NCBI RefSeq assembly: GCF_916619195.1
Contig: NZ_CAKAKL010000001.1
Span: forward strand, 1,116,001-1,180,000
Length of the DNA stretch: 64,000 bases
Origin: Inquilinus sp. Marseille-Q2685
GTDB taxonomy: Bacteria; Pseudomonadota; Alphaproteobacteria; DSM-16000; Inquilinaceae
Reading direction: 5' to 3'
The translations under genes were made by a program, and so were the position numbers. Shown piece by piece: positions 36,864-46,394 of the stretch; position 1 is the stretch's first letter, and each line of letters opens with the position of its first letter. The notes under the pieces were generated by a model. That model did not search any database. It was not told where the DNA came from and saw nothing but the letters and a program-made list of their open reading frames with translations.

Positions 36864-39800
36864 CTACTTCCGCGCCTCGATGGTCAGCGCCCCGAAGCCG
36901 CCGCGGGCGTTGTACTGGGGCCGGTACATGTCCTCGACATAGGGCGCCGGCAGGGCGAAGCGGCCCGGGGTCACGGCGCGGGCGAGATAGGCCACCGTGA
37001 AGTACCGGCTGTCGCTGCCGAGGTCGATCGCCGCGACGTAGCGGTCGTCGCGCATCTCGACATGCTGCGTGTCCGACAGCGTGTCGGCGATGTCGCCGAG
37101 CTGCGCGCCCTTGCCGACCGACGGGTTCTCGATCTCCAGCCCCGCCGGCAGCAGGTCCACGATCAGCGTCTGGTGGTCCAGGTCGTCGGTGGCCCGGCCG
37201 CGCAGCAGCACGGTGACGAGGTCGCCCTGCTTCACCGCCGTCTTGGCCGGGTCGAAGGGACGGCCGTCGCGGTCGAGATAGGTGCGGGTGATCTCGAAGC
37301 CGTCGCCGCCCGCGGGCAGCGGCGCCGAGGGCACGCCGCGAACGGTCAGCACCTGGCGCATCGGCCCGTCGCCGGTGTTCTTCACCGGGATGCCGGCGGC
37401 CAGGGCCGTGGCGTCCGGGTTGAAGCGGTAGACCGTGCCGGGATCCGCCACCGCGCGGCCGGCGACGTCGAGCGACAGCGGCGTGGCGCCGTCCAGCGCC
37501 GCGTCGGCCGCGATCAGCATCCAGGTCATGTCCTGGGTGCTCCACCACCTGTCCTTGGCGAACAGGTCGGCGGCGATGTCGACCTGCTGCAGCACCTCCT
37601 CCTGCGGCTGCCTGGCCTCGTGCAGCAGCGCCGCGGTGGCGGCGTGGTCGCGCAGCGGCGAGCCGTAGTCGCCATAGAAGTTGGCGGGACGCTCGGTCGA
37701 GGTCGCCGCGGCGAAGGCCTTGGCGGTGCGCGCCGTGTCGCCGAACTGGGCGGCGGCCGCGGCGATCTGCGCCTGCGAGACCGGGGTCTGGTACTTCGGC
37801 AGGCAGTTGTCGACGTAGTAGCGCATGGTGCCGACATCGCCGCCGCCGGCCCGGGCCACGACGTAGAGCGCGTAGGCGCTGGCCGGGGTGCATTCCGAGC
37901 GCGCCTCGTACCAGTCGAGGTAGTTCGACAGGAACTTGATGCCGCGCTGATAGGCGCGCTCCGGGATCCGGTAGCCGCCCTCGGCCCGCGCCCGGGTCAG
38001 GAAGTCGAGCGCATAGGCGGAGAGCCAGGGGTTGGCGTTGCCGAAGGGCGACCACATGCCGAAGCCGCCGCCCGGCTGCTGCGCCGTCATGATCCGGTCG
38101 ATCGCGCCCTGCACCCGGCGGCGAACATCGTCCGGCCGGAAGCCGCTGTCGACCTTCTCCGCCACCTTGGAGACGTAGAGCAGCGGCAGCGCCCGGCTGG
38201 TGGTCTGCTCGACGCAGCCATAGGGGTATTCGTCCAGCGACTTCAAGAGGCCCGGGATGTCGAAGGTCGGGCGGGTGGAGAAGCTGGCGAAGACCTGCAC
38301 CGTGTCGGGCAGGAAGCCCTTCACGAGGTCGGCGTTCAGCACCGCCGACTGGCCGGGCTTGACGATGGTGGCGATGCGGTCGGTGGTCAGCGCCTGGGCC
38401 GGGCGCACCGACAGGTCCCAGTCGCGGTCGCGCCGGAAGCCGTCGGGGCCGGTGACGCTGATCCGGATCTTGCCGACGCCGACGGCGGTCGCGGTCAGCG
38501 GGATCGCCCGCCGCGCCTCCGCCCCCGGGGCCACGGCCTGGGTGAACTGGGCGGCGTCGGCGGCGACCGAGAGCGGCCCCTCGGTCGAGACGCGCACGCC
38601 GTAATCGCCGGCCGGGCCGGACAGGTTGCGCAGCGAGAAGGTCAGCTGCGCCTGGTCCTTCGGCGCCAGGAAGCGCGGCACGCCGATCTCGGCGATCACC
38701 GGGTCGCGCACCTTCATCGCGGTGGAGGCGGCACCGAGCGCGGTCGGCGTCCAGGCCACGGCCATCAGCCGCAGCTCGCCGTCGAAATCCGGCAGGTCGA
38801 GCGGCACGGAGACGCGGCCGTCGGCGCCGACCGGCAGGATGCCGCTGTAGAGCGCGACGGTGCGGGTGGACCGCTTCGGCAGGCCGGACATCTGCGAGGC
38901 CGCGGCGTCGCCGCCGGTGCGGACCTGGCCGCGTCGGCCGTCGCTGACGATCAGCCGGCCATAGGCGTCGCGCATCTCGACCCCGAGGGCGCGGCGGCCG
39001 AAGTAATGGTCGGTCGGGTCCGGCGACTGGAAGTCGGTGAGCAGCAGGATGCCCTCGTCCACCGCGGCCAGGGTGACCCAGGCGCTCTGCCCCTGCGGCA
39101 CGCCGGTGACGGTGAGCGGCAGGTCGAGCCGCTGGTTCGGGCGGATCTCGGCCGGAGCGTCGATCGAGACGCCCAGCATCCGCTCGGTGACGTCGATGCC
39201 GAACCAGGCGACGCCGACGGCGCGGCCGGGGCCGTGGCGGCGCTGCCCGCCCTCGCCCGACGGGCGGAAGGCGGTGGCCAGGACATAGGCGCCCGCGCCC
39301 CAGTCGGACGAGACCGGGATCTCGACCGTGGCGCCGTCGGCCGGGACCGAGACGTCGCGCGTCTCCAGCACCCGGTCATTGGCGATGAACAGCAGCACGT
39401 CGCCGGCGAAGGGCGGCTCGATCCGCACCCGGGCGGTGTCGCCGGCCTTGTAGCTGGTGCGGTCGAGGGCGACGGTCAGCTTGTCCGGGGTCGGGTTCGG
39501 ATCGTCCGACACCCACCAGCCGGCATAGAACCGGGCCGAGGTGGCGCCGCCGCCCTTCGGGTCGTAGACGTCGAGCCGGAAATTGCCCCAGCCGACCGCC
39601 TGGCGGATCGCCGCCGGCGCGTTCGGGGCCACGTCGACGGTGCCGTCCGCCACCTTGCGGTCGCGGGTGACGACCTTGTAGTCCCAGCGGCCGTCGGTCG
39701 AATACCACTGGTAGTCGTGGATCTCCTCCACCAGGTCCCAGCGCAGCCCCTTGATGGCGGCCGGGCGGCCTCCGGCGTCGAGGCCGATGACCTCGAAGCG

Positions 39801-42071
39801 GGCGTCGGCGCCCTCCTGCAGCGAGCCCGAGAACAGCGGCTTGACGCCGATCCAGGGATGCTCCTGCCGGACCGGCAGGGTCATGGTCTCGTTGGCGGTG
39901 CGGCCGCTGGAATCGAACACCGCGGTGCGCAGTTCCGCCTCGAGCGGCACGGTGGTGTCGGGCAGGCCATCCAGGAGGATGTCGACACGGCTCTGGCCCG
40001 CGGCGTCGGTGGCCGGGGTGGTGATCGGACGGGTGCGCGGCGAGAAGGCGTCCTGCACCAGGCCGAAGCGGTAGTCGGCATAGTCCGGGAAGGGCTGCGC
40101 CGCCTGGCGCAGGGTCAGGCTGGCCTCGGTGGCGAGGTCGGCCGCCGGGGCGCCGTACAGGAACTGGGCATCGATGGTGACGACCGCGGGCTTGGCGACG
40201 CGCAGGTCCTTGGCCTCGGTCTTCAGGTCGACGCGGATCCGCGCCGGCACGAAGTCCTCGACCTGGAAGACAGTGCTGCCGATCGCCTGGCCCTTGGGAT
40301 CGACATAGGCTTCGGCGGTCCAGGTGCCGGTATAGGCGCTGTCGGCCAGCGGCACGTCGAGGCTGTAGGAGCCGCCGCCCTGGTCCGACACCTGCTGGAC
40401 CCGGGCCTCGACCCCGTCCGGCCGGCTGATCTTGACCGTCAGCGGCACGCCGTCGATCGCCGCGGCGCGCTCGTTGCGCAGCAGCGTGGTCAGATGCACC
40501 GTCTCGCCCGGGCGGTAGACGCCGCGCTCCGGGTACAGGAAGGCGTCGAGCGGCCCCGGCTCCGGCCGGCCGCTGACGCCGCGGTCGGACAGGTCGAAGG
40601 CCGGGCCGGTGAGCTCGAGGAAGGTGAAGTCGCCGGAGCCGTAGGCGTAGACCGCGGCCGGCCGGTTGCCGCCCTGCCCGGCCATCACCCCGGCCGGGAA
40701 GACGGCGAGGCCGCCGGCATCGGTCTGCGCCTCGCCCAGCACCGAGTTGTTGCGGGCGAGCAGCGCCAGCTTCACGCCCGGCTGGGCCTTGGCCGAGGAC
40801 AGCGAGCGTGCCGCCACGGTCAGCCCCTGCTGGCCGGAGAAGGTGGCGAGGCCGAGATCGGTGACCACGATCCACTGCGTGCCCGGGGTCTGGTAGCTGT
40901 CCTCGTCGGCCTTGGCGTCGAGCGCCGAGAGCAGGTAGACGCCCGGCTTCGGCTGCGGCAGCAGCGTGTCCATCGGCACGCCGGTGATGGCCGCCTTGTT
41001 GGTCTCGCCCTCGACCGGCATGGTGCCGGACCACACCTCCTCGCCTGCATCCTGGGCCAGGCTTTCGACGTCGTAGCTCTCCAGCATCTGGCCGATGCGG
41101 CCCTGCGCCACCTGGTCGATCAGGTTGCGGTCGTTGATGCGCAGCAGGCGCAGCTTGACCTCGGAGACGTTGACCGTGGTCAGCGGCACCGTGCCCTCGC
41201 CGCCCTTGGGCAGGACATAGGCGCTGCCGCGGAACACCACGCTGGCGGGACGGTCCTCGACCATCAGGTCGAAGCTGTCGTCGGCGGTGAGCGTGTCGCC
41301 GTCGACCGACTTGATGCCGGCCAGGAGGGTGACGGTGTAGGTCTGGCCGAAGGACACGCCCTCGAGGCAGAGCTGCCGGTCCGACGGGATCACCTCGACC
41401 GGCACCGCCGGCTCGATCCGGACATAGTCGGAGTAGCGGACGGTGCGGCCGTCGACGATCGGGTCGGAGAAGTCGGCGCAGAGCTGCGGCGCGTCGCGGT
41501 CGTTCTGGGCGTAGGTCGAGGTGACGCGGAAGCCGTATTGCTCGCGCAGATTGGCGGCGTATTCGGTGTTGTCGTCGGTCGGCGCCAGCTGCGCGCCCTC
41601 GGCCGCGACCTTGATCGCCTCGCGGCCCTTGTCCTGCTGCTCCAGCCCCCGGGCCAGCAGGATCAGGGCGGCGCCGCGCAGCTTGTCGGTGCCGGCGTTG
41701 CTGTAGGCGGCGAAGGCGGCGTTCAGCCCGTCCTGCGAATAGGGGGAGGTCTGCTGCAGCGCCTGGGCCAGCCCGTACCAGGCGCCGGCATCGGAGGGGC
41801 GCTGGCCGAGGATCAGCTGATACGCCGTGACCGCATCGCCCCAGCGCTCGCCCTGGGCGGCGTCGGCGGCGCGGGACCGCAGCACCTTCAGATCCTCGCG
41901 CTGGTCCGCGGGGACGGCGCTGGCCTGCTGCTCCAGCCTCTTGGCGTAGGCCGCGGCGCCGGCGGCGAAGCCGGGCGCCTGGTAGGCGGAGGCGGCAGGG
42001 GGAAAGGCCAAGGTCGCGGTCAGGAGCGCCGCCGCCGCGGCAAAGGTGGCGAAACGCAGCTTCAAGGCCAT
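36864..42071 (-). CDS. Bacterial alpha-2-macroglobulin, thioester-containing
   Basis: A 1735-residue envelope protein that traps proteases attacking the cell. The signal peptide (ATLAFPPAASA) has no lipobox cysteine, so it is probably soluble in the periplasm, unlike the E. coli YfhM lipoprotein. A TPR-like N-terminal region (about 55-180) precedes a series of macroglobulin domains, including a bait region. The thioester motif is intact: Cys1286, Glu1288 and Gln1289 in YGCVEQ. The helical thioester domain and receptor-like end follow. It is a single-gene unit followed by a hairpin. The penicillin-binding protein PbpC gene that often accompanies it is not next to it here. Confidence 0.93.
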   Translation of the reverse strand: MALKLRFATFAAAAALLTATLAFPPAASAYQAPGFAAGAAAYAKRLEQQASAVPADQREDLKVLRSRAADAAQGERWGDAVTAYQLILGQRPSDAGAWYGLAQALQQTSPYSQDGLNAAFAAYSNAGTDKLRGAALILLARGLEQQDKGREAIKVAAEGAQLAPTDDNTEYAANLREQYGFRVTSTYAQNDRDAPQLCADFSDPIVDGRTVRYSDYVRIEPAVPVEVIPSDRQLCLEGVSFGQTYTVTLLAGIKSVDGDTLTADDSFDLMVEDRPASVVFRGSAYVLPKGGEGTVPLTTVNVSEVKLRLLRINDRNLIDQVAQGRIGQMLESYDVESLAQDAGEEVWSGTMPVEGETNKAAITGVPMDTLLPQPKPGVYLLSALDAKADEDSYQTPGTQWIVVTDLGLATFSGQQGLTVAARSLSSAKAQPGVKLALLARNNSVLGEAQTDAGGLAVFPAGVMAGQGGNRPAAVYAYGSGDFTFLELTGPAFDLSDRGVSGRPEPGPLDAFLYPERGVYRPGETVHLTTLLRNERAAAIDGVPLTVKISRPDGVEARVQQVSDQGGGSYSLDVPLADSAYTGTWTAEAYVDPKGQAIGSTVFQVEDFVPARIRVDLKTEAKDLRVAKPAVVTIDAQFLYGAPAADLATEASLTLRQAAQPFPDYADYRFGLVQDAFSPRTRPITTPATDAAGQSRVDILLDGLPDTTVPLEAELRTAVFDSSGRTANETMTLPVRQEHPWIGVKPLFSGSLQEGADARFEVIGLDAGGRPAAIKGLRWDLVEEIHDYQWYSTDGRWDYKVVTRDRKVADGTVDVAPNAPAAIRQAVGWGNFRLDVYDPKGGGATSARFYAGWWVSDDPNPTPDKLTVALDRTSYKAGDTARVRIEPPFAGDVLLFIANDRVLETRDVSVPADGATVEIPVSSDWGAGAYVLATAFRPSGEGGQRRHGPGRAVGVAWFGIDVTERMLGVSIDAPAEIRPNQRLDLPLTVTGVPQGQSAWVTLAAVDEGILLLTDFQSPDPTDHYFGRRALGVEMRDAYGRLIVSDGRRGQVRTGGDAAASQMSGLPKRSTRTVALYSGILPVGADGRVSVPLDLPDFDGELRLMAVAWTPTALGAASTAMKVRDPVIAEIGVPRFLAPKDQAQLTFSLRNLSGPAGDYGVRVSTEGPLSVAADAAQFTQAVAPGAEARRAIPLTATAVGVGKIRISVTGPDGFRRDRDWDLSVRPAQALTTDRIATIVKPGQSAVLNADLVKGFLPDTVQVFASFSTRPTFDIPGLLKSLDEYPYGCVEQTTSRALPLLYVSKVAEKVDSGFRPDDVRRRVQGAIDRIMTAQQPGGGFGMWSPFGNANPWLSAYALDFLTRARAEGGYRIPERAYQRGIKFLSNYLDWYEARSECTPASAYALYVVARAGGGDVGTMRYYVDNCLPKYQTPVSQAQIAAAAAQFGDTARTAKAFAAATSTERPANFYGDYGSPLRDHAATAALLHEARQPQEEVLQQVDIAADLFAKDRWWSTQDMTWMLIAADAALDGATPLSLDVAGRAVADPGTVYRFNPDATALAAGIPVKNTGDGPMRQVLTVRGVPSAPLPAGGDGFEITRTYLDRDGRPFDPAKTAVKQGDLVTVLLRGRATDDLDHQTLIVDLLPAGLEIENPSVGKGAQLGDIADTLSDTQHVEMRDDRYVAAIDLGSDSRYFTVAYLARAVTPGRFALPAPYVEDMYRPQYNARGGFGALTIEARK

Positions 42072-42228
42072 GAGAGTCCCCCGTCACGGCGCCCCGGACA
42101 GGCGAGGCCCCTGCGACAAACTATACGCGAGATCGCGTCGAAACCATGACGCAACCGCGGCCGTCGAACGGCCCTCCCCCTGCCGCGGCGACACGACTAT
42201 GATCGCGCGTCCTTCGCGGAGCGTGCCC

Positions 42229-42588
42229 ATGATTCGACCCCTGGCGATCGTCCTTCCGCTGCTGCTGCCGGCCGCAGCCTTGGCCGCCGATGCGCTGACC
42301 GCCGCCGAGATCCAGGCCCGGATCGTCGGCAACACCATCGAGGGCACGGCCGGCGACGTCGAATACACCGAGTTCTACGCCGCGGACGGCACCATCCACG
42401 GGCTGGGCGACGACGGCCCCTATGCCGGGCAGTGGTCGATCGAGGGCGACCGGATGTGCTTCGACCTGGGCGAAACCAAGGAATGCGACAAGATCCAGCT
42501 GGACGGCACCAAGGTGCAGCTGCTCGGCGACGACGGGTCGCTGGTCGCGGTCGGGGAGCTGAAGCCGGGGAACCCCGGCAACCTTTGA
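42229..42588 (+). CDS. Small secreted protein, unknown family
   Basis: A 119-residue exported protein. The signal peptide MIRPLAIVLPLLLPAAALA is followed by DALTAAEIQARIVGNTIEG, which resembles the start of many small periplasmic proteins of alphaproteobacteria whose mature part is an eight-stranded, ligand-free domain. The sequence YAGQWSIEGDRMCFDLG and two Cys (MCFD, KECD) suggest a disulfide-bonded beta structure. The ATG at 42229 has a GGAG site; an upstream ATG at 42199 would add ten residues before the signal peptide. It is divergent from the alpha-2-macroglobulin gene. The function is unknown. Confidence 0.8.
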   Translation: MIRPLAIVLPLLLPAAALAADALTAAEIQARIVGNTIEGTAGDVEYTEFYAADGTIHGLGDDGPYAGQWSIEGDRMCFDLGETKECDKIQLDGTKVQLLGDDGSLVAVGELKPGNPGNL

Positions 42589-42601
42589 GCCCGCCGGCCT
42601 G

Positions 42602-43507
42602 TCACGGGTCCGGTCGTGACTCGGCATCCCGGGCCTTGTCCCTCGCCGCCTTGGCATCCCGGACCGGCGGCGCGCCGAACATCCGGCCGTATTCCCGCGT
42701 GAACTGCGACACGCTCTCGTAGCCGACCGCAAATGCGGCGCTGCCGGCCGACGCGCCTTCCGACAGCATCAGCCGGCGTGCCTCGATCAGGCGCAGCTGC
42801 TTCTGGAACTGCAGCGGCGACAGCGAGGTCACGGCACGGAAGTGATGGTGAAACGAGGACGGGCTCATCCCGGCCGCGGCCGCCAGCCGCTCGACCGGCA
42901 ACGGCCGCGCGAACTCGGCCCGCAGCAGCGCGACCGCGCGCGCCACGCGCCGGGCGGGGCCGTCCGGCCAGCCGAGGCGCCGGATCGCCGGGCCGTGCCG
43001 GCCGGCCAGCAGCCAGTAGTGCAGCTCGCGCACCAGCTGCGCCTGCAGCACCGGCACCGCCGCCGGACGGTCGAGCAGCCGCATCAGCCGCAGCGCCGCG
43101 TCGGCCACCTCGGCGTCGGTCGGCTCGACCCGCACGGGCGGGAGATCGGCCCCGGCCGCCACGCCCATCTGGATCACCAGATCCGCGATGACCGCCGGGT
43201 CGAGCTCCAGCACCAGCGAGAGGTAGGGCGCGGCGATGCTTGCCCGCGTGATCCGGCTGACGGTCGGGACGTCCGCCGCGATCAGCAGCGTATCGCCGGC
43301 GGTGAAGTCAAAGCCCTCGGCCCCCATCGAGACGTGCTTGCTGCCCTGCACCACGAGGCAGGCCAGCGGCCGGGAGATCGCATAATCGAGACCGCTGGGC
43401 GCGGTCGCGCGCACGGTGGTCAGGCCCGGGATCGGGGTCTGCGCCGTGCCGGTCGCGCCGGCATGGGCCTCCGCGTGGCGCCGGACGGCATCGAGCAGAG
43501 CAGTCAT
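42602..43507 (-). CDS. AraC family transcriptional regulator
   Basis: 301 residues. The N-terminal cupin-like AraC_N domain (LACLVVQGSKHVSMGAEGFDF, then GDTLLIAADVPTVSRI) is followed by the double helix-turn-helix (LPVERLAAAAGMSPSSFHHHFRAVT and AFAVGYESVSQFTREYGRMFG). Proteins of this group commonly control an adjacent dehydrogenase gene. Here an SDR gene lies divergently 134 bases away, which is the usual pairing. The inducer is unknown. Confidence 0.92.
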   Translation of the reverse strand: MTALLDAVRRHAEAHAGATGTAQTPIPGLTTVRATAPSGLDYAISRPLACLVVQGSKHVSMGAEGFDFTAGDTLLIAADVPTVSRITRASIAAPYLSLVLELDPAVIADLVIQMGVAAGADLPPVRVEPTDAEVADAALRLMRLLDRPAAVPVLQAQLVRELHYWLLAGRHGPAIRRLGWPDGPARRVARAVALLRAEFARPLPVERLAAAAGMSPSSFHHHFRAVTSLSPLQFQKQLRLIEARRLMLSEGASAGSAAFAVGYESVSQFTREYGRMFGAPPVRDAKAARDKARDAESRPDP

Positions 43508-43641
43508 GGGGCGAGCCTACCCCGTCGCGGCGGGAAAGCGGCGCCATTTCTGGAGGATCAGGCAAAGAACACCGAGGTTCCGGCAACAACCGCCGGCTCC
43601 CAGGCCCGATATCGGGGCGGTCATTCCACGGGAGACCGACC

Positions 43642-44397
43642 ATGACCAAGATCACCCTCGTGACCGGCGGCAGCCGCGGGCTCGGCCGCGCCACTGCGCT
43701 CGGCATCGCCCGCCGCGGCGGCGACGTCGTCCTCACCTACCAGAGCCGGGCCGACGACGCGCAGGACGCGGTCGCCGAGATCCAGGCCCTGGGCCGCAAG
43801 GCCATCGCCCTGCAGCTCGACACCGGTGACGTCGCCGCCTTCGTGCCCTTCGCCGAGCGGCTGCGGACAGCCCTGCGCGAGACCTGGTCGCGCGAGACCT
43901 TCGACCATCTCGTGAACAATGCCGGGCACGGCGATTACGCCCTGATCGGCCAGACCACCGAGGCGCAGTTCGACAGGCTGGTCGACGTCCACTTCAAAGG
44001 CGTCTACTTCCTGACCCAGACGCTGCTGCCGCTGATCGCGGATGGCGGCCGCATCGTGAACCTGTCCTCCGGCCTGACCCGGACGACCTTCCCCGGCTAT
44101 GCCGCCTATGCGGCGGTGAAGGGCGCGGTCGAGGTGCTGACCCGCTACATGGCCAGGGAGCTGGGCGGCCGCGGGATCGCGGTCAACACGGTGGCGCCCG
44201 GCGCGATCGAGACGGATTTCGGCGGCGGCGCGGTCCGCGACAATCCGGAGATCAACAAGGTCTTTGCCGACATGACCGCGCTGGGCCGGGCCGGCCTGCC
44301 GGACGACATCGGGCCGATGATCGCGAGCCTGCTGACCGAGGACAATCGCTGGGTCAACGCCCAGCGGATCGAGGTGTCCGGCGGGCAGGGGATTTGA
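43642..44397 (+). CDS. Short-chain dehydrogenase/reductase
   Basis: A 251-residue classical SDR with cofactor motif TGGSRGLGRATA, NNAG in VNNAGHG, catalytic serine in NLSSGLT and the Tyr-x-x-x-Lys pair in YAAYAAVKGA. The Arg/Ser pattern after strand 2 (LTYQSRAD) suggests NADP preference. RBS GAGACC is weak, and the ATG at 43642 follows the palindrome-free spacer. It is divergent from the AraC gene and probably controlled by it. The substrate is unknown; a ketone or aldehyde reductase role is typical. Confidence 0.9.
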   Translation: MTKITLVTGGSRGLGRATALGIARRGGDVVLTYQSRADDAQDAVAEIQALGRKAIALQLDTGDVAAFVPFAERLRTALRETWSRETFDHLVNNAGHGDYALIGQTTEAQFDRLVDVHFKGVYFLTQTLLPLIADGGRIVNLSSGLTRTTFPGYAAYAAVKGAVEVLTRYMARELGGRGIAVNTVAPGAIETDFGGGAVRDNPEINKVFADMTALGRAGLPDDIGPMIASLLTEDNRWVNAQRIEVSGGQGI

Positions 44398-44444
44398 GCG
44401 TGGACGGCGAGCCCTTCACCTGGATCGAGGGCGGTGTCCTTCCT

Positions 44445-44535
44445 TGTCATTGCCGGGCTTGACCCGGCAATCCAGGGGCCACCTGGAACGGCATCGACAT
44501 TTCCCTGGATGCCCGGGTCAAGCCCGGGCATGACA
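44445..44535. repeat. Intergenic palindromic repeat, family A, copy 3
   Basis: Ends TGTCAT/ATGACA, with hairpins TTGCCGGGCTTGACCCGGCAA and TGCCCGGGTCAAGCCCGGGCA. It lies between the converging SDR and EamA genes and may terminate both. Confidence 0.9.
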
Positions 44536-44558
44536 GTGAGGGGGAGGCAAGGGGACGC

Positions 44559-45452
44559 CTACTCCCCCTTCAGCTGCCGCTCGCGGTAGTAGATGAACAG
44601 GCCGGAGGCGATGATCACCAGGTTGCCGACGACGATGTTGGTCGTCGGCACGTCGCCCCAGACCGCCCAGCCGAGCGCCGCGGCGATGACGATGGTGGAG
44701 TACTGGTAGGGCGCCACCACCGCGGCCGGGGCCAGCGACAGCGCCTTGTTCATGCACAGATGGGCGCCCATCGCCACCACGCCGAGGCCGAGCAGCAGCG
44801 CCCAGTCGAACGGAGTCGGCGGCACCCAGGCGAAGGGCACGGTGGCGGCGCCGGCCAGGCCGGTGCCGACGATCTGGTACGTGATCAGGCCCAGCCCGCC
44901 GGTGTGACGGACGCGGCGGGGGACGATCAGGATCAGGCTGAACAGGGTAGCGCCGGCCAGCGCGATCAGGGCCGAGGAGGACAGCGCCGCCCCTGTCGGG
45001 CGCAGCACGATCAGCACGCCGACGAAGCCGATCAGCACCGCCGCCCAGCGCCGGGGCCCGACCTTCTCGCCCAGCAGCGGCACCGACAGCGCGGTCACGA
45101 TCAGGGGCGCGGCCATGTAGAAGGTCATCACGTCGGCCAGCGGCAGGCCGCGCACGGCGAAGTAGAAGGTCGCGACCTCGGCCGCCATCAGGACGACGCG
45201 CAGCAGGTTCATCCAGGGCTGGTCGGGCGTCAGCAGGCCGCGGAAGCCGCGGATCACCCAGGGCAGCAGCAGGATGAAGGCGCCGATGCTGCGGATCAGC
45301 AGCACCTGGCCGACCGTGTAGTCGGCGACCAGCCACTTGCCCAGCGCGTCGTTGAAGGTGAACAGCGACATGCCGAGGAAGAACAGCAGGATGCCGGGCC
45401 CGTGCCCGCCTTCCGTCCGACCGTCCAGCTTCTGGGCGCCGATCGCCGCCAT
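44559..45452 (-). CDS. EamA/DMT family transporter
   Basis: A 297-residue inner-membrane protein with ten hydrophobic helices in two EamA repeats. The first contains ILLFFLGMSLFTFNDALGKWLVADYTVGQVLLIRSIGAFI; the second ends WGDVPTTNIVVGNLVIIASGLFIYYRERQ. Substrates of this group are metabolites such as amino acids or nucleosides and cannot be inferred here. The ATG at 45452 has GCGGGA upstream; the open frame continues 27 codons further without homology. Confidence 0.88.
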   Translation of the reverse strand: MAAIGAQKLDGRTEGGHGPGILLFFLGMSLFTFNDALGKWLVADYTVGQVLLIRSIGAFILLLPWVIRGFRGLLTPDQPWMNLLRVVLMAAEVATFYFAVRGLPLADVMTFYMAAPLIVTALSVPLLGEKVGPRRWAAVLIGFVGVLIVLRPTGAALSSSALIALAGATLFSLILIVPRRVRHTGGLGLITYQIVGTGLAGAATVPFAWVPPTPFDWALLLGLGVVAMGAHLCMNKALSLAPAAVVAPYQYSTIVIAAALGWAVWGDVPTTNIVVGNLVIIASGLFIYYRERQLKGE

Positions 45453-45558
45453 TCCCGCGTTCCCCCGTTCCGTTCGCCCTTCTCTGCCCGAGGAATTTGT
45501 CGGACGGAAGCGGTAAGGGCACGGGCCGGGCATGCGTCGGTATGGGGGCCTCGGCCGG

Positions 45559-46305
45559 TCAGGCGGGCTGGCCGAGCCCTTCCCGTGCCTCGTCGATCCA
45601 GGTCTTGTTGATCGCCCGGTAGCTGCGCGTCGATTTGCCGGCGCGGGTCAGGATCTCGCGCCACAGCGTCTCGGCGGCGGCGCGGTCGCCGCGCTCCGCC
45701 TCGGCCCGGGCCAGCCAGGCGCGGACCTCCTCGCCGGCGAAGATCGGCAGCAGAGCGCGCAGCAGGGTCACGCCGTCGTCGTAGCGGCCCATCATGCACA
45801 GGGCCCGCGCCCGGATCAGCCGGCGCTTGGAATCCGCGGCCTCCGGATTGGTCTCGGCGACCTCGGCCAGCACGTCGATCGCATCCTGCGGCCGGCCGAG
45901 CATCAGCAGCGCCTCGGCCCGCAGCCGGCCGAAGGTCGGGTCGTCGGCATGCAGCCCGACCATCGCCTCCTCCAGCAGCGGCAGGGCCTCCGCCGGGCGA
46001 CCGAGATGCATCAGCTCCTCCGCCAGCGGCACCTTGTTGGCCGTGCTGGGCTGATCTTCGTGCAGTTGGCGCAGGGCGCGCAGCCGCCGTTCCGGATCGA
46101 CCGAATCGACCAGCTGCTTGCGTGCGTCGCGCACCGGCCGCAGGTTCAGCCATTCCGGCAGCAGCTCGACCAGCAGATAGGCGGCGATGCCCAGCCCCGG
46201 GGCGAACAGCAGGATGTAGAACCAGATGTTCGGCCGGCCGGTGCGCAGCGCGTGGACCAGGCAGCCGAGCTGGCAGGCATAGATGAGAATGCCGAGATAC
46301 GGCAT
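45559..46305 (-). CDS. Tetratricopeptide-repeat membrane-anchored protein
   Basis: A 248-residue protein. Two hydrophobic stretches at the N-terminus (LGILIYACQLGCLVHAL and IWFYILLFAPGLGIAAYLLVELLP) anchor it in the inner membrane. The rest is a series of TPR-like helices (AEELMHLGRPAEALPLLEEAM, LRAEALLMLGRPQDAIDVLAEVAE). It probably mediates protein-protein contact at the membrane. It is 89 bases downstream of ispA on the same strand, separate in function. The exact role is unknown. Confidence 0.82.
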   Translation of the reverse strand: MPYLGILIYACQLGCLVHALRTGRPNIWFYILLFAPGLGIAAYLLVELLPEWLNLRPVRDARKQLVDSVDPERRLRALRQLHEDQPSTANKVPLAEELMHLGRPAEALPLLEEAMVGLHADDPTFGRLRAEALLMLGRPQDAIDVLAEVAETNPEAADSKRRLIRARALCMMGRYDDGVTLLRALLPIFAGEEVRAWLARAEAERGDRAAAETLWREILTRAGKSTRSYRAINKTWIDEAREGLGQPA

Positions 46306-46394
46306 GGCCGTCCCCCCTCGAACCCCGGAGCAGTTATCCGAAATTCGAGGGAATCGTCAACGCAGCGAAGCGGGACGGCGGTCCTAAGTCCGGC

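Noticed and set aside
36738-42149. A 1803-codon open frame on the plus strand
   Set aside because: It is the antisense shadow of the alpha-2-macroglobulin gene. It has low-complexity Arg/Gly/Ala composition and no domain; the minus-strand protein has a signal peptide and thioester motif.
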